A stretch of DNA of 64,000 nucleotides from Pelagibacterales bacterium SAG-MED41. GTDB taxonomy: Bacteria > Pseudomonadota > Alphaproteobacteria > Pelagibacterales > Pelagibacteraceae. Below the pieces are notes generated by a model, which was not told the origin of the DNA, made no database searches, and saw nothing but the letters and a program-made list of their open reading frames with translations. The translations under genes were made by a program, and so were the position numbers. The stretch covers positions 100,014 to 164,013 of the forward strand of contig JACWEJ010000001.1 of the NCBI GenBank assembly GCA_014653545.1, in the 5' to 3' direction. Positions within the stretch are counted from its first letter, which is position 1, and every line of letters starts with the position of its first letter. Below are positions 43,033-54,008 of this stretch, one piece after another.

Positions 43033-44148
43033 TTAATCAAACAAATTTATATACTTCTTATAGAATGATTGAAAAGTACCATTCTTAATATTCTTTTGAA
43101 TTTCGCCCATAAATTGTTGATAAAAATATATATTATGCAATGAAATAAGCATTGACGCCATTATTTCATTGGATTTTACTAGGTGATTTAAATAACTTTT
43201 AGAATACTTGTTTAGCTCCTTTATCGTGCAATTCTCATCCAGCGGCATTTTATCATTCTGATATTTCGAATTTTTTAGATTCACTTTCCCTTGCCAAGTA
43301 AACGCTAACCCAGTCCTTCCTGATCTTGTTGGCATAACGCAATCAAACATATCTATACCTTCATTTACCGCGCCTAGTATATCCGAAGGTGTGCCAACAC
43401 CCATAAGGTATCTTGGTTTATCTTTTGGAAGATAGTCTGTTGTCTCATTTAAAATCTCAAACATGTCAGATTGTTTTTCACCTACAGCTAATCCTCCCAT
43501 GGCATAACCACTGAAATTTATTTCAATTAATTTTTCAATACTTTCAATTCTTAAATCTTTATATAATCCACCTTGAGCAATTCCAAATAAAGCCTTTGAC
43601 TTGTCATTTCCAAATTCAGTTTTGCTTCTTTTTGCCCAATGTGATGAGACATCTATAGACTTGGATAAAATTTTTTTATCAGTAGTTAGTTTGGGGCATT
43701 CATCTAATACCATAATAATATCTGAATTTATGGACTTTTGTACTTGTATGCTTTTTTCTGGACTCAAAATAATTTTTTTTCCATCTAAGTGAGAACTAAA
43801 AATAGCTCCCATTTTTAAATCAATTTTATTAAATTTTGATAAAGACATAATTTGATAACCACCTGAGTCTGTAAGAATAGGCCTATTCCAATTCATAAAA
43901 TTATGAAGACCTTTAAATTTTTCTAATATCTTAATTCCTGGCCTTAAAAGTAAATGGTAAGTATTACCTAAAATAATTTGAGTTTTAGTTTTAAGAATAT
44001 CATCTGTAAATATTCCTTTAACAGTGCCTTGGGTTCCAACTGGCATAAATGCAGGTGTATCAATGATACCTCTTGGCGTAATTATCTTTCCTAATCTTGC
44101 CTTATCATTTTGAGTAACTAACTCAAAAGAAAATTCTTTACTTAACAT
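43033..44148 (-). CDS. tgt: queuine tRNA-ribosyltransferase with degenerate zinc site
   Basis: 371 residues. Exchanges guanine-34 of GUN-anticodon tRNAs for preQ1. Family motifs: DTPAFMPVGTQGTVKG (about 25-40), LTDSGGYQIMSLS (catalytic Asp, about 93-105), GIAQGG (about 199-204), GYAMGGLAVGE and FDCVMPTRSGRTG (nucleophile Asp, about 273-285). The zinc loop, normally CxCxxC, reads NCTIKEL: only the first Cys remains, while the later His (SLHNIYFY) is kept. Zinc binding is therefore in doubt although the active site looks intact. First in a run with ppi, coaD and gyrA. Confidence 0.93.
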   Translation of the reverse strand: MLSKEFSFELVTQNDKARLGKIITPRGIIDTPAFMPVGTQGTVKGIFTDDILKTKTQIILGNTYHLLLRPGIKILEKFKGLHNFMNWNRPILTDSGGYQIMSLSKFNKIDLKMGAIFSSHLDGKKIILSPEKSIQVQKSINSDIIMVLDECPKLTTDKKILSKSIDVSSHWAKRSKTEFGNDKSKALFGIAQGGLYKDLRIESIEKLIEINFSGYAMGGLAVGEKQSDMFEILNETTDYLPKDKPRYLMGVGTPSDILGAVNEGIDMFDCVMPTRSGRTGLAFTWQGKVNLKNSKYQNDKMPLDENCTIKELNKYSKSYLNHLVKSNEIMASMLISLHNIYFYQQFMGEIQKNIKNGTFQSFYKKYINLFD

Positions 44149-44154
44149 TAAAAG

Positions 44155-44712
44155 TTATTTTGATTTAATAGAAATTATTTTATCTGGATCTGTAACTAAA
44201 CCACTACTAGGATCACCTTTTTTAATCATATCAACAAATTCCATGCCTTTAATTACTTTACCAAACGCAGAGTATTGTCTATCTAAATGTGGAGCTGAAT
44301 CAAAACATATAAAAAATTGACTATTTGCGCTATCAGGATCTGCTGATCTTGCAGCTGAGAGAATGCCTCTGGTATGAGCAATGTCGGTAAACTCAGCCTT
44401 TAGATTTTGCTGATTTGATCCGCCTGTTCCTGCTAAGGATAAATTAAAATCAGGACTATTTGTGTTTCCAAATTTTACGTCACCGGTTTGAGCCATAAAA
44501 CCATCTATTACTCTATGGAAAACTACACCGTCATATTTTCCACTATCAGCTAATTCCTTGAATCTTTTGACGTGATTAGGAGCTTTCTCAGGATAAAGCT
44601 CGATTTCTACATCACCGTAAGTTAATTTTAAAATCATAAGATTATTTTGTGCAAAAATATTCGTATTTAGTAAACTAAAAAATACTATAAATAAATAGAT
44701 AACTTTTTTCAT
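44155..44712 (-). CDS. cyclophilin-type peptidyl-prolyl isomerase, exported
   Basis: 185 residues with a signal peptide (about 1-22, ending NIFAQ). Catalyses cis-trans isomerisation at proline during folding, here probably in the periplasm. Active-site segments: VFHRVIDGFMAQTGD (catalytic Arg, about 65-79), GILSAARSADPDSANSQFFIC (about 116-136) and HLDRQYSAFGKVIKGM (about 142-157). It lies 6 nt upstream of tgt on the same strand and its ATG overlaps the coaD stop by one base. Confidence 0.93.
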   Translation of the reverse strand: MKKVIYLFIVFFSLLNTNIFAQNNLMILKLTYGDVEIELYPEKAPNHVKRFKELADSGKYDGVVFHRVIDGFMAQTGDVKFGNTNSPDFNLSLAGTGGSNQQNLKAEFTDIAHTRGILSAARSADPDSANSQFFICFDSAPHLDRQYSAFGKVIKGMEFVDMIKKGDPSSGLVTDPDKIISIKSK

Positions 44713-45200
44713 TAAAAATTATTTTTTAAAACTTTTACGGTCGATTTAGTTACAAATCTATCTATATTACCACCTAAATTTGCTATTTCTTTAACAAATT
44801 TTGAAGAAATAATTTGATTTTCAACATCAGACATCAAAAACATGGTTTCAATGTTCAAATTTAATTTTTTATTCATTCCTGCTAATTGGAATTCATATTC
44901 AAAATCTGATACAGCTCTTAAACCTCTTATAATAACTTCTGCTTTATATTTTTTACATAAATTAATTGTAAGGGTATCAAAAGGTATTACCTCAATTTTC
45001 TTTTTATTAAACTTTAAATCTTTAAATAAAGAATTATTAATAATACTTAATCTGTCTTCTATAGAAAAATGATAATTTTTATCAATATTGTCTGTAGTTG
45101 CCACTATCAATTTGTCAAAAATATTTAGAGATTTTTTAATAACGTCTATATGTCCATAAGTAATTGGATCAAATGTACCTGGGTATATTGCAGTTTTCAT
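44712..45200 (-). CDS. coaD: phosphopantetheine adenylyltransferase
   Basis: 162 residues, family length. Transfers AMP to 4'-phosphopantetheine in coenzyme A synthesis. Nucleotidyltransferase motif YPGTFDPITYGHIDVI (about 6-21, TxGH-type), substrate motif IIRGLRAVSDFEYEFQLAGMN (about 89-109) and ISSKFVKEIA (about 130, ISSTxxR equivalent). It follows gyrA by 2 nt, an order found in other alphaproteobacteria. Confidence 0.95.
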   Translation of the reverse strand: MKTAIYPGTFDPITYGHIDVIKKSLNIFDKLIVATTDNIDKNYHFSIEDRLSIINNSLFKDLKFNKKKIEVIPFDTLTINLCKKYKAEVIIRGLRAVSDFEYEFQLAGMNKKLNLNIETMFLMSDVENQIISSKFVKEIANLGGNIDRFVTKSTVKVLKNNF

Positions 45201-45202
45201 TA

Positions 45203-47776
45203 TTATTGTATGTTATCCTCAATTTTTATTACAGATACAACTTTTTCAGTGCCTGACAATTTTTTAATTCTTACACCTTGAGTATTACGACCTGCAACTC
45301 TTATTTCTTTTACTGCGCAACGCATAATACTTCCTTTATCTGTAGATAAAATAATTTCGTCAGACTCATTCACAACTAAAGAAGCAGATATATTTCCATT
45401 TCTTGGTGAATTGATAATTCCAATAATTCCTTTTCCTCCTCTATTTGTTACTCTATAGTCAAGGTAGGATGATCTTTTACCGTACCCATTTTCTGAAACC
45501 GATAAAATAAATTTGTCTACTCCACTTTTAATTTTTTTATCTTTATTTATTGTGCTAACGTCGATATTTGAATTTACTAAAATGGCTAAAGATATTAGTT
45601 TATCTTTGTCATTTAACTGAATGCCTTTAATCCCTTTTGAAGACCTTCCTTTAAATAACCTCAATTTTTTTGATTTAAATCTAATGCATTTACCAAATTG
45701 AGTGCTTAATAAAATATCTTGATCATCTCTACATATTTTTACCCCTATAATCCTGTCATCTTGATCTAATTTCATTGCAATTTTTCCACTATTATTAATA
45801 TTGACAAAATCTTCTAGGGTATTTTTCCGTACGTTGCCTTTAGCGGTTGCAAAAATTACCATCAGATTTTTCCATTCTGACTCGTCCTCTGGTAAAGGCA
45901 TAATAGAACTTATCGAATGATGACTTTTTAAAGGAAGGATATTAAATATTGATTTACCTTTTGAGGAAGCTGTTCCTTCAGGTATTTTATGAGCTTTAAT
46001 TTTATAAACTAATCCCTGTGTAGAAAAAAACAGGACAGGAGTATGAGTATTAGCTGTAAATATTTGAACTACAAAGTCTTCCTCCCTAGTTGATATACCG
46101 GTCTTTCCTTTACCGCCTCTTTTTTGTGCTTTTAAAGAACTTAGAGGACTTCGTTTAATATAGCCTTGATTTGTAATGCTTATAACAACAGACTCTTTTT
46201 GAATAGTTTCCTCAATATTATAGTTAAGTACTGCATCAATTATTTTTGTCCTTCTGGGGGATGAAAATTTATCTTTAATTTTTTCTAATTCTGATGTGAT
46301 AAGTTTATAGAGTTCTTTTTTAGAACTAATTATCTTATTGTATTCAACTATTAATTGGGCCAACTTATTAATTTCACTCTCTATTTCTCCAATACCGTAA
46401 GCAGTAAGTTTTTGCAATCTTAGTTCTAAAATCGCATTTACTTGCTCATCTGTAAGAGAATAAGTTGAAATGTTTTTTTTCTTTTCAATTAAGGAAATTA
46501 ATTTAACACTTTTTTTTATTTTCCATTTTTTCGAAATTAAATTTTTTTTTGCAATTTCTGTATCTTTTGAATTTTTAATAATTTTGATGATTTCATCAAT
46601 ATTCTCAACCGCTGTTGCTAAGCCTATTAATATATGCGCTCTTTCCTCTGCTTTTTTTAAATCAAATTTTACTCTTTTAATTACTGTGTCTTCTCTAAAT
46701 TTTAAAAATTCTGAAATAAATTCTTTTAAATTTAAAATTTTTGGTTTTTTATTTACAATTGCTAAAGTATTAAAACCAAATGAACTTTCAATGTTAGTTA
46801 ACTTATATAATTGCCTTCTTATTGTTTCAGGCTCAACTGCTTTTCTTAGTTCAATTACAACTCGTATTCCTTCTCTATTAGACTCATCTCTTATATCTCT
46901 TATTCCTTCAATTTTTTTATCTCGAACTAACTGTGCTATTTTTTCAATTAATATAGATTTATTAACTTGATAAGGAATGGATTTGATAATTAATGTTTCT
47001 CTGCCACTTTTTTTTTCTTCGAGATCTATTTCTCCTCTAATTTTAAATGAACCTCTTCCTTTATTGTAGCCTTGTTTGATAATATCTTTTCCAATTATTA
47101 TTCCTCCAGTTGGAAAATCGGGACCCGGAACATGTTTCATTAGTTGAGCGATAGTGATGTCTTTATTATTTATATAAGCGATGGTTCCATCGATAATTTC
47201 TCCTAAATTATGTGGAGGTATACTTGTAGCCATTCCAACTGCAATACCTCCTGCTCCATTAACTAAAATGTTTGGATATTGAGAGGGTAAAACTTCAGGT
47301 TCTTTTTCTGTTTCATCATAATTGCTATGATATTCAACAGTGTTTTTTTCTAAATCCTCTGTTAAATATTGTGCAATCTTTCCAAGTTTAGTTTCTGTAT
47401 ACCTCATTGCCGCTGGAGGGTCTCCATCTATTGATCCGAAATTTCCTTGACCTGTTATTAATGGAACACTCATTGAGAAATCTTGAACAAGCCTAACTAA
47501 AGCATCATATACTGATTGATCGCCGTGGGGATGATATTTACCTATTACATCCCCAACTATACGTGCAGATTTCCTAAATGGTTTTGACCAATCATAACCA
47601 CCTTTGTACATTGCATAAATTATTCTTCTATGTACTGGTTTTAATCCATCTCTAACATCTGGTAATGCTCTACTAACTATTACACTCATTGCATAAGATA
47701 AATATGAAGAGCTCATTTCATCTTGAACAAAGATAGGTTTAAAAGATTTATTATTCTCTAGGGTGTTTTTTTCCAT
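45203..47776 (-). CDS. gyrA: DNA gyrase subunit A
   Basis: 857 residues. Cleaves and rejoins DNA in negative supercoiling with GyrB. N-terminal breakage-reunion domain: [21 protein letters not shown] (about 36-55), quinolone region [16 protein letters not shown], catalytic Tyr in [10 protein letters not shown] (about 126-135). The C-terminal domain (about 520-850) has six beta-pinwheel repeats and the GyrA box QKRGGKGK (about 546-553), distinguishing it from ParC. At the E. coli Ser83 position the sequence has Gln. Transcribed after ssb with a 6 nt gap. Confidence 0.97.
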   Translation of the reverse strand: MEKNTLENNKSFKPIFVQDEMSSSYLSYAMSVIVSRALPDVRDGLKPVHRRIIYAMYKGGYDWSKPFRKSARIVGDVIGKYHPHGDQSVYDALVRLVQDFSMSVPLITGQGNFGSIDGDPPAAMRYTETKLGKIAQYLTEDLEKNTVEYHSNYDETEKEPEVLPSQYPNILVNGAGGIAVGMATSIPPHNLGEIIDGTIAYINNKDITIAQLMKHVPGPDFPTGGIIIGKDIIKQGYNKGRGSFKIRGEIDLEEKKSGRETLIIKSIPYQVNKSILIEKIAQLVRDKKIEGIRDIRDESNREGIRVVIELRKAVEPETIRRQLYKLTNIESSFGFNTLAIVNKKPKILNLKEFISEFLKFREDTVIKRVKFDLKKAEERAHILIGLATAVENIDEIIKIIKNSKDTEIAKKNLISKKWKIKKSVKLISLIEKKKNISTYSLTDEQVNAILELRLQKLTAYGIGEIESEINKLAQLIVEYNKIISSKKELYKLITSELEKIKDKFSSPRRTKIIDAVLNYNIEETIQKESVVISITNQGYIKRSPLSSLKAQKRGGKGKTGISTREEDFVVQIFTANTHTPVLFFSTQGLVYKIKAHKIPEGTASSKGKSIFNILPLKSHHSISSIMPLPEDESEWKNLMVIFATAKGNVRKNTLEDFVNINNSGKIAMKLDQDDRIIGVKICRDDQDILLSTQFGKCIRFKSKKLRLFKGRSSKGIKGIQLNDKDKLISLAILVNSNIDVSTINKDKKIKSGVDKFILSVSENGYGKRSSYLDYRVTNRGGKGIIGIINSPRNGNISASLVVNESDEIILSTDKGSIMRCAVKEIRVAGRNTQGVRIKKLSGTEKVVSVIKIEDNIQ

Positions 47777-47782
47777 GAAATT

Positions 47783-48241
47783 TTAAAAGGGAATTTCATC
47801 GTCTAAATCAGAACTGTCCTGATTTAGATTATCGTTAGGTAATGAACTTTTATTTTCTGAAACTAAATTGGAATTATTATTATTTCCTCTGCTATCAAGC
47901 ATAGTTAAACTCGAATTATAACCTTGAAGAACCACTTCTGTTGAATATTTATCCTGACCCGTTGACTCGTCTTTCCATTTTCTGGTACTTAATTGCCCTT
48001 CTACGTAGACATTAGCACCCTTTTTAACATATTGTTGAACAACATTAACTAATCCTTCATTAAAAATTACAATTCGATGCCACTCAGTTTTTTCTTTTCT
48101 CTCTCCACTAGATTTATCTTTCCAGGTTTGACTTGTGGCTAAGCTCAATCTTGCAACACTTTTACCATTAACCATTTGTTTGATTTCAGGATCTGCGCCT
48201 AAACGACCTATTAATTGCACTTTATTTAAACTTCCAGCCAT
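47783..48241 (-). CDS. ssb: single-stranded DNA-binding protein
   Basis: 152 residues. OB-fold domain (about 1-108) starting LNKVQLIGRLGADPEIK, with WHRIVIFNEGLVNVVQQYVKKG and YVEGQLSTRKW; then a Ser/Asn-rich linker (about 112-143) and the acidic protein-interaction tail LDDEIPF. It coats ssDNA in replication and repair as a tetramer. Divergent from uvrA over 100 bp; I see no SOS-type operator in that spacer. Confidence 0.96.
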   Translation of the reverse strand: MAGSLNKVQLIGRLGADPEIKQMVNGKSVARLSLATSQTWKDKSSGERKEKTEWHRIVIFNEGLVNVVQQYVKKGANVYVEGQLSTRKWKDESTGQDKYSTEVVLQGYNSSLTMLDSRGNNNNSNLVSENKSSLPNDNLNQDSSDLDDEIPF

Positions 48242-48341
48242 ATTAGTTTTGAATAATATTTGAATATTTATTTATTAATTTAAACTTTTATATCATAATA
48301 AGCTAATAAATATAAGGAGTATGTTATTTTAAAGAAAAAAT

Positions 48342-51221
48342 ATGTTGAAAAAAATCGTTGTAAAAGGCGCTAAAGAACACAACCTAAAAAATGTTTCTCT
48401 AGAAATACCAAAAGAGAAATTGGTTGTCATAACTGGTCTTTCTGGGTCAGGGAAATCATCTTTAGCATTTGATACAATTTATGCTGAAGGTCAAAGAAGA
48501 TATGTTGAGAGTCTTTCCTCATATGCAAGACAGTTCTTAGACAAAATGAAAAAACCTAAAGTAGATCTTATTGAAGGTTTAAGTCCTGCTATTTCTATTG
48601 AACAAAAAAATACTTCAAAAAATCCACGATCTACAGTCGCAACAGTAACAGAAATATACGATTATATGAGAGTTTTGTTTGCCCGAGTGGGTGTTCCTTA
48701 CTCACCTTTCACAGGTAAACCAATTGTATCTCAGCCAATAAGTGAAATGGTTGATAAAATTAAAAAATTACCTAAAGACAGTACAATTTATCTGCTTGCG
48801 CCAATAGTGAGAGGTAGAAAGGGAGAATATAAAAAAGAAATCTTAAACTATAAAAAAAGAGGATTTACCAAAATTAAAGTAGATGGAGAATATTTAAATA
48901 TAGATGAATTTCCGAATTTAAATAAGAAAATAAAACATGAAATTTCAATAATTGTTGATAGAGTTATTCTAAATTCAAGCCTTGGCAACAGATTAGCAGA
49001 CAGTGTTGAGACTGCTGTCAATCTCTCAAATGGCTTATTAGTTGTAGAGTATGAAAATGAAACTTTACCGAAAAAATTCAGAAAACCTGAAACTATAACA
49101 TTTTCCTCTAAATTTTCTTGCCCAGAAAGCGGTTTTACAATTGAGGAAGTAGAACCAAGACTATTTTCTTTTAATTCTCCTTATGGTGCTTGTGAAGAGT
49201 GTGAAGGAATAGGACATAATTTAAACGTAGATCCAAATTTAGTTATTTCAGATTCCAAAAAAAATCTTCAAGATGGTGTTATTGAGCCTTGGGCTAAATC
49301 AACATCTTTATATTATGCTCAAACTTTGGCCTCTATAGCTAAGCATTATAAAATATCAATGTCGGATCCTTGGAGAAAAATACCTAAAAAAATTCAGGAC
49401 ATTATTCTTTATGGATCAGATGAAGATGAAATAAAATTTTCATACGACGATGGATATGAAGCTTACACTACGAAAAAAGCCTTTGAAGGTGTAATTAATA
49501 ATCTTGAAAGACGCTACCTAGAAACAGATAGTGATTGGAAAAGAGAAGAAATATCTCAATATCAAAGCGAGTCAAAATGTGAAAAATGTAAAGGAATGAG
49601 ATTAAAAGATGAAGCACTTTGTGTAAAAATAAATTCTTTAAATATTAGTGAAGTAACTGAAAAATCAATAGATGAAGCTCAAAAATGGTTTGAAAATTTA
49701 CAAAATGTACTAACTGAACGTGAAAATAAAATCGCTCAACATATATTAAAAGAAATTAATGAAAGATTAAATTTCCTTTTAAATGTTGGGTTAAATTATC
49801 TTACCTTATCAAGGGAGTCAGGAACATTATCTGGTGGTGAAGCTCAAAGAATAAGATTGGCTTCTCAAATAGGTTCAGGTCTTACTGGGGTCTTGTATGT
49901 GCTTGATGAACCCTCAATTGGATTGCATCAAAGAGATAATAAAAAATTAATTACAGCACTTAAAAAATTAAGAGATTTAGGTAATACTGTTATTGTTGTT
50001 GAACATGATATTGAAACTATGGAAAATTCAGATCACATTATTGATATAGGTCCAGAAGCTGGATTGAACGGAGGACAAATTGTTGCTGAAGGTGCAGTTC
50101 AAGAAATAATAAAAAACCCAAAAAGTATCACAGGAGATTATTTATCTGGAAAAAAATATATTTCAATTCCAAGAAAAAGAAGATCGGCTAAAAATGGAAG
50201 ATTTATAGAAATAAGTGGCGCAAGTGGAAATAATCTAAAAAAAGTTAATCTAAAAATTCCTGTTGGCACATTTACATGCGTAACTGGTGTATCAGGAAGT
50301 GGAAAGTCAACTCTAATTTTGCATACTTTGTACAATGCGTTTAACCTAATGTTAAATAAGAATAAAAGCCGTAAAGTGCCTAAAGCATTCACTGGATTTA
50401 AAGGGACAGAACTTATAGATAAAATAATTGACATAGATCAATCACCGATAGGAAGAACACCTAGATCAAATCCAGCAACATATACTGGTGCTTTTGGACC
50501 AATTAGAGAGTGGTTTGCTGGATTACCGGAATCTAAAGCTAGAGGATATAAAGTTGGAAGATATTCTTTTAACGTAAAAGGAGGTAGATGTGAAACCTGC
50601 GAAGGTGATGGTGTGATTACTTATGAAATGCATTTTTTACCAGATGTATTCATTCCTTGCGATACATGTAAAGGTGCCAGATATAATAGAGAAACACTAG
50701 AGATTAGATTTAAGAATAAAAACATTGCTGATGTATTAGACATGACTGTTGATGAAGGTTGTGATTTTTTTGAAAATATCCAAAATATAAGATCAAAATT
50801 AATTACTCTTAAACATGTTGGTCTTGGCTATATGAGAATTGGTCAACAAGCAACAACGCTATCTGGTGGAGAAGCACAAAGAATAAAACTTGCAAAAGAA
50901 CTGTCTAAGAGACCAACTGGAAGAACCCTGTATATTTTAGATGAACCAACAACAGGTTTACACTCTCATGATATAAAAAAATTATTAGAAATTCTTCAGG
51001 CATTTGCGAATACAGGTAATACAGTTGTAGTTATTGAACATAATCTTGATGTTATTAAAACTGCAGACCATATTATAGATATGGGTCCAGAGGGTGGAGT
51101 AAACGGTGGAAAAATTATAGCAGAGGGAACACCTGAAAAAGTTTCTACAGTTAAAGATAGTTACACAGGCAAATTTATTAAAGAAATAATGGGCAGTAAT
51201 TCGATGAAAAAAACTGCCTAA
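48342..51221 (+). CDS. uvrA: excinuclease ABC subunit A
   Basis: 959 residues, standard. Damage-recognition ATPase of nucleotide-excision repair. Two ABC modules: Walker [13 protein letters not shown] (about 31-42) and [12 protein letters not shown] (about 648-659); signature [14 protein letters not shown] and [14 protein letters not shown]; Walker [14 protein letters not shown] and [12 protein letters not shown]. The second zinc finger is CETCEGDGV...CDTCKG; the first has CPES instead of CPxC, a form I believe is common in alphaproteobacteria. AAGGAG at 48314 is too far from the ATG to be its ribosome site. Confidence 0.97.
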   Translation: MLKKIVVKGAKEHNLKNVSLEIPKEKLVVITGLSGSGKSSLAFDTIYAEGQRRYVESLSSYARQFLDKMKKPKVDLIEGLSPAISIEQKNTSKNPRSTVATVTEIYDYMRVLFARVGVPYSPFTGKPIVSQPISEMVDKIKKLPKDSTIYLLAPIVRGRKGEYKKEILNYKKRGFTKIKVDGEYLNIDEFPNLNKKIKHEISIIVDRVILNSSLGNRLADSVETAVNLSNGLLVVEYENETLPKKFRKPETITFSSKFSCPESGFTIEEVEPRLFSFNSPYGACEECEGIGHNLNVDPNLVISDSKKNLQDGVIEPWAKSTSLYYAQTLASIAKHYKISMSDPWRKIPKKIQDIILYGSDEDEIKFSYDDGYEAYTTKKAFEGVINNLERRYLETDSDWKREEISQYQSESKCEKCKGMRLKDEALCVKINSLNISEVTEKSIDEAQKWFENLQNVLTERENKIAQHILKEINERLNFLLNVGLNYLTLSRESGTLSGGEAQRIRLASQIGSGLTGVLYVLDEPSIGLHQRDNKKLITALKKLRDLGNTVIVVEHDIETMENSDHIIDIGPEAGLNGGQIVAEGAVQEIIKNPKSITGDYLSGKKYISIPRKRRSAKNGRFIEISGASGNNLKKVNLKIPVGTFTCVTGVSGSGKSTLILHTLYNAFNLMLNKNKSRKVPKAFTGFKGTELIDKIIDIDQSPIGRTPRSNPATYTGAFGPIREWFAGLPESKARGYKVGRYSFNVKGGRCETCEGDGVITYEMHFLPDVFIPCDTCKGARYNRETLEIRFKNKNIADVLDMTVDEGCDFFENIQNIRSKLITLKHVGLGYMRIGQQATTLSGGEAQRIKLAKELSKRPTGRTLYILDEPTTGLHSHDIKKLLEILQAFANTGNTVVVIEHNLDVIKTADHIIDMGPEGGVNGGKIIAEGTPEKVSTVKDSYTGKFIKEIMGSNSMKKTA

Positions 51222-51232
51222 AACATTTAGCT

Positions 51233-52129
51233 TTAAGGAACTAACTTTTCTTCTTCCTTTTCCAAAGTTTTGTAACTAACTTTAAATGTTTTTAGTATAG
51301 GAGAAGCTACAAAAATCGACGAGTAAGTGCCTATCAACACACCTAATATCATTGCAAAAGAAAATCCTCTTAAAATTTCTCCACCTAATATAAATATTGA
51401 GAATAAAGCTAGCAATGTTGTGACAGAAGTAATTATAGTTCTAGCAAGTGTTTCGTTAATTGATAAGTTAGCGATCTCGCTTATATTTAATCTATGATAT
51501 TTTCCAAGGTTCTCTCTAATTCTGTCATATATCACAACGGTATCATTCATTGAATAGCCAACGATAGTTAGTACTGCTGCAATAATAGAAAGGTTTATCT
51601 CCAAAGATAAAATTGAAAAAATACCCAAAGTAATTATAACATCATGAAATAATGCAACAATTGAACCTATGCTGAATTGCCATTCAAATCTGACCCAAAT
51701 ATAAAAAAGCATAGCTGCAAGTGATAATGAAATAGCTATAATTCCAGATTGTAAAAGCTCTGCACTTACTTTAGGGCCTACATTTTCCACTCTTCTAAAG
51801 TTAATCTCAGAAGATAAATTATCAGAAAGATTTTTCTTAATCTCAGGTATAAGTTGATTATTGTCACCTATTTGCTCAACTTTAATAAGATAGTCTCCTT
51901 CTTGACCAAATTTTTTAACATTAATGTCACCAAGATTCATTTTTTTTAAAACATCTCTTATAGAGAATGTTTCTATATTATTTGATCTAAGCTCAATAAG
52001 AGTTCCACCCTTAAAATCAATTCCATAATTTAATCCTTTAAAAGCTATAAAAAAAATACTTAATAAAAATAAAGTTAAAGAAAAAATATTTGTATACCTA
52101 AATTTTGATGAAAAATTTATATTAGTCAT
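51233..52129 (-). CDS. secF: protein translocase subunit SecF
   Basis: 298 residues, six transmembrane segments around one periplasmic domain. Works with SecD to pull proteins across the membrane using proton motive force. Motifs: GLNYGIDFKGGTLIEL (about 28-43), FRRVENVGPKVSAELLQSG (about 111-129), LTIVGYSMNDTVVIYDRIREN (about 187-207) and LARTIITSVTTLLAL. It follows secD with a one-base overlap; the end is 11 nt from convergent uvrA. Confidence 0.96.
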   Translation of the reverse strand: MTNINFSSKFRYTNIFSLTLFLLSIFFIAFKGLNYGIDFKGGTLIELRSNNIETFSIRDVLKKMNLGDINVKKFGQEGDYLIKVEQIGDNNQLIPEIKKNLSDNLSSEINFRRVENVGPKVSAELLQSGIIAISLSLAAMLFYIWVRFEWQFSIGSIVALFHDVIITLGIFSILSLEINLSIIAAVLTIVGYSMNDTVVIYDRIRENLGKYHRLNISEIANLSINETLARTIITSVTTLLALFSIFILGGEILRGFSFAMILGVLIGTYSSIFVASPILKTFKVSYKTLEKEEEKLVP

Positions 52130-53673
52130 TATATTTTTATCTCTTTATTTTTTGCATTTAAAACAATCAAAGAAGTAAGATGCCTAGCTAAGAAATATGC
52201 AGTAAAAAGTGTAGTCACAATCCCGATACCTAAGGTAATAGCAAAACCTTTTACTGGACCAGAGCCAAATGCAAACAATATAATAGCAGCTATTAAAGTT
52301 GTAATATTTGCATCAAGAACTGTAATTTTTGCTCTAGAATAGCCTGAGTCAAAAGCATGTATAACTGATTTTTCAGTCTTTAATTCTTCCCTTATTCTCT
52401 CAAAGATTAATACATTTGCATCTACAGCCATACCTACAGTTAAAATTATTCCAGCAATACCAGGTAAAGTTAAAGTTGCTTCCAAGATTGTAAGAACTCC
52501 AGTCAACATTAATAGGTTTGCTATAAGGGCTGTGTTTGCAATTAATCCAAAAATTTTATATTTATAAAGCATAAATAAGATAACCAAAACAAATCCTACA
52601 ATTAAAGAAGTTATTCCTGATTTAATCGAGTCTTCACCTAAATCAGGTCCAACAGTTCGTTCCTCTACGACTATCAATGGCGTTGGTAAAGCTCCTGAAC
52701 GCAGTAATAGTGATAAATCTGTAGCTTCTTGAAAAGTAAAATTACCTGAAATCATTCCGTTTCCTGACGTTATTGGTTCATTAATGTTAGGGGCACTAAC
52801 AATTTCTCCATCAAGAACAATAGCTAATCTTTTGCCAACATTATCCGTAGTTGCCCTGCCAAATTTTTGGGAACCTAGTCTATCTAATGTAAAAGAAACT
52901 GTAGGTTCATTATTTTGATTATTTATATTTGGCTGAGCGTCAATTAGATTTTCACCGCTCATTATTATTCTCTTACTGACGCTTAGTTTTTCACCATTTT
53001 CTGAAATAAGCTCATCTGAACCAAATTCATTATTATCAGTTACAAGTCTAAAATTTAATTGGGCTGTCTTTCCCAGTAAAGATTTTATTCTCTCAGGGTC
53101 TTTTAACCCTGGTAATTCTACAAGTATTCTTTTTTCACCTCTTTGAAGTATTGTAGGTTCCTTTGTTCCAACATCATCGATTCTTCTTCTAACAATTTCA
53201 ATTGATTGCTTCAAAGCTGAATTATTAATAGTCAATAATCCAAATTTGGAAAAAGATACTTCAATTTGATTACTATTTATTTTTTTATATTTTAATTCGT
53301 GTGATCGATAATTATCTATATAAGGATTGACTAAATTATCTTTTCTTACATTAAATAATAAATCGAACTTATCAACGTTATCTAAATTCAAAGATAGATT
53401 ATTTTTATTAATCTTGAAATTACTGTAGTTTATTTTATTTTCTTTAAGTAATTTTTTTATTGGAATAACTTTTGATTGAATTTTTTCTTCAATTAAACTA
53501 TCGGAGTTAATTTCAAGCAATAAGTAAGATCCTCCTTGCAAATCTAATCCTAAATTAATTTTTTTTTCTATAAATTTATTCTCTATATTTTGAAGATTTA
53601 AAACAGAAAAAATTGAAATAAAAAAGAATAATAGATAAATTGTTAATACGTTTATTTTAGAAAAATTTAACAC
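52129..53673 (-). CDS. secD: protein translocase subunit SecD
   Basis: 514 residues, starting at GTG 53673. N-terminal membrane segment, NLGLDLQGGSYLLLEI (about 41-56), a large periplasmic P1 region with RRRIDDVGTKEPTILQRGEKRI (seen in two pieces), then five membrane helices with GIAGIILTVGMAVDANVLIFERIREE (D-helix). It drives late steps of Sec export. It lies 9 nt after yajC, forming the yajC-secD-secF operon. Confidence 0.96.
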   Translation of the reverse strand: MLNFSKINVLTIYLLFFFISIFSVLNLQNIENKFIEKKINLGLDLQGGSYLLLEINSDSLIEEKIQSKVIPIKKLLKENKINYSNFKINKNNLSLNLDNVDKFDLLFNVRKDNLVNPYIDNYRSHELKYKKINSNQIEVSFSKFGLLTINNSALKQSIEIVRRRIDDVGTKEPTILQRGEKRILVELPGLKDPERIKSLLGKTAQLNFRLVTDNNEFGSDELISENGEKLSVSKRIIMSGENLIDAQPNINNQNNEPTVSFTLDRLGSQKFGRATTDNVGKRLAIVLDGEIVSAPNINEPITSGNGMISGNFTFQEATDLSLLLRSGALPTPLIVVEERTVGPDLGEDSIKSGITSLIVGFVLVILFMLYKYKIFGLIANTALIANLLMLTGVLTILEATLTLPGIAGIILTVGMAVDANVLIFERIREELKTEKSVIHAFDSGYSRAKITVLDANITTLIAAIILFAFGSGPVKGFAITLGIGIVTTLFTAYFLARHLTSLIVLNAKNKEIKI

Positions 53674-53682
53674 GAAAAAGAA

Positions 53683-53967
53683 TTATTTTTTTACTTCTTC
53701 TTTTTTAAGCAAACTTGTTATTGTAGATCTTATAATTTGAACTTTTGTGTTCTCCCCTATAGTAACCTCAATCCGGTCATCTTCCATTACACGATCAACT
53801 ATTCCTATTATGCCTCCAGATGTAATGATTTCATCTCCTCTTTTAAGAGCTGCTACCATTGCTTTATGATCTTTAACTCTTTTTTGCTGGGGTCTAATTA
53901 AAAAGAAATAAAATATTACAAAAATTAAAATTAGGGGTATAAATTGTGCTATTCCTTGTCCGCTCAT
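53683..53967 (-). CDS. yajC: preprotein translocase subunit YajC
   Basis: 94 residues. One transmembrane helix (FIPLILIFVIFYFFLI, about 9-24), the family RPQQKRVKDHKAMVAALKRGDEIITSGGI (about 25-53) and a small basic soluble tail. Accessory to SecDF in the holotranslocon. Encoded just ahead of secD and 41 nt after serS on the same strand. Confidence 0.95.
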   Translation of the reverse strand: MSGQGIAQFIPLILIFVIFYFFLIRPQQKRVKDHKAMVAALKRGDEIITSGGIIGIVDRVMEDDRIEVTIGENTKVQIIRSTITSLLKKEEVKK

Positions 53968-54008
53968 GAAAAAATAAATATATTAAAAGTCCTGGTTAAA
54001 CAAGCAAA

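Noticed and set aside
48321-48332. Mini-frame ATGTTATTTTAA after AAGGAG upstream of uvrA as a leader peptide
   Set aside because: Only one base separates the Shine-Dalgarno-like sequence from the ATG, and three codons are too few to support.
48342-51221. Loss of a zinc Cys (CPES) in the first UvrA finger as a novelty
   Set aside because: This variant is, to my knowledge, usual in alphaproteobacterial UvrA.
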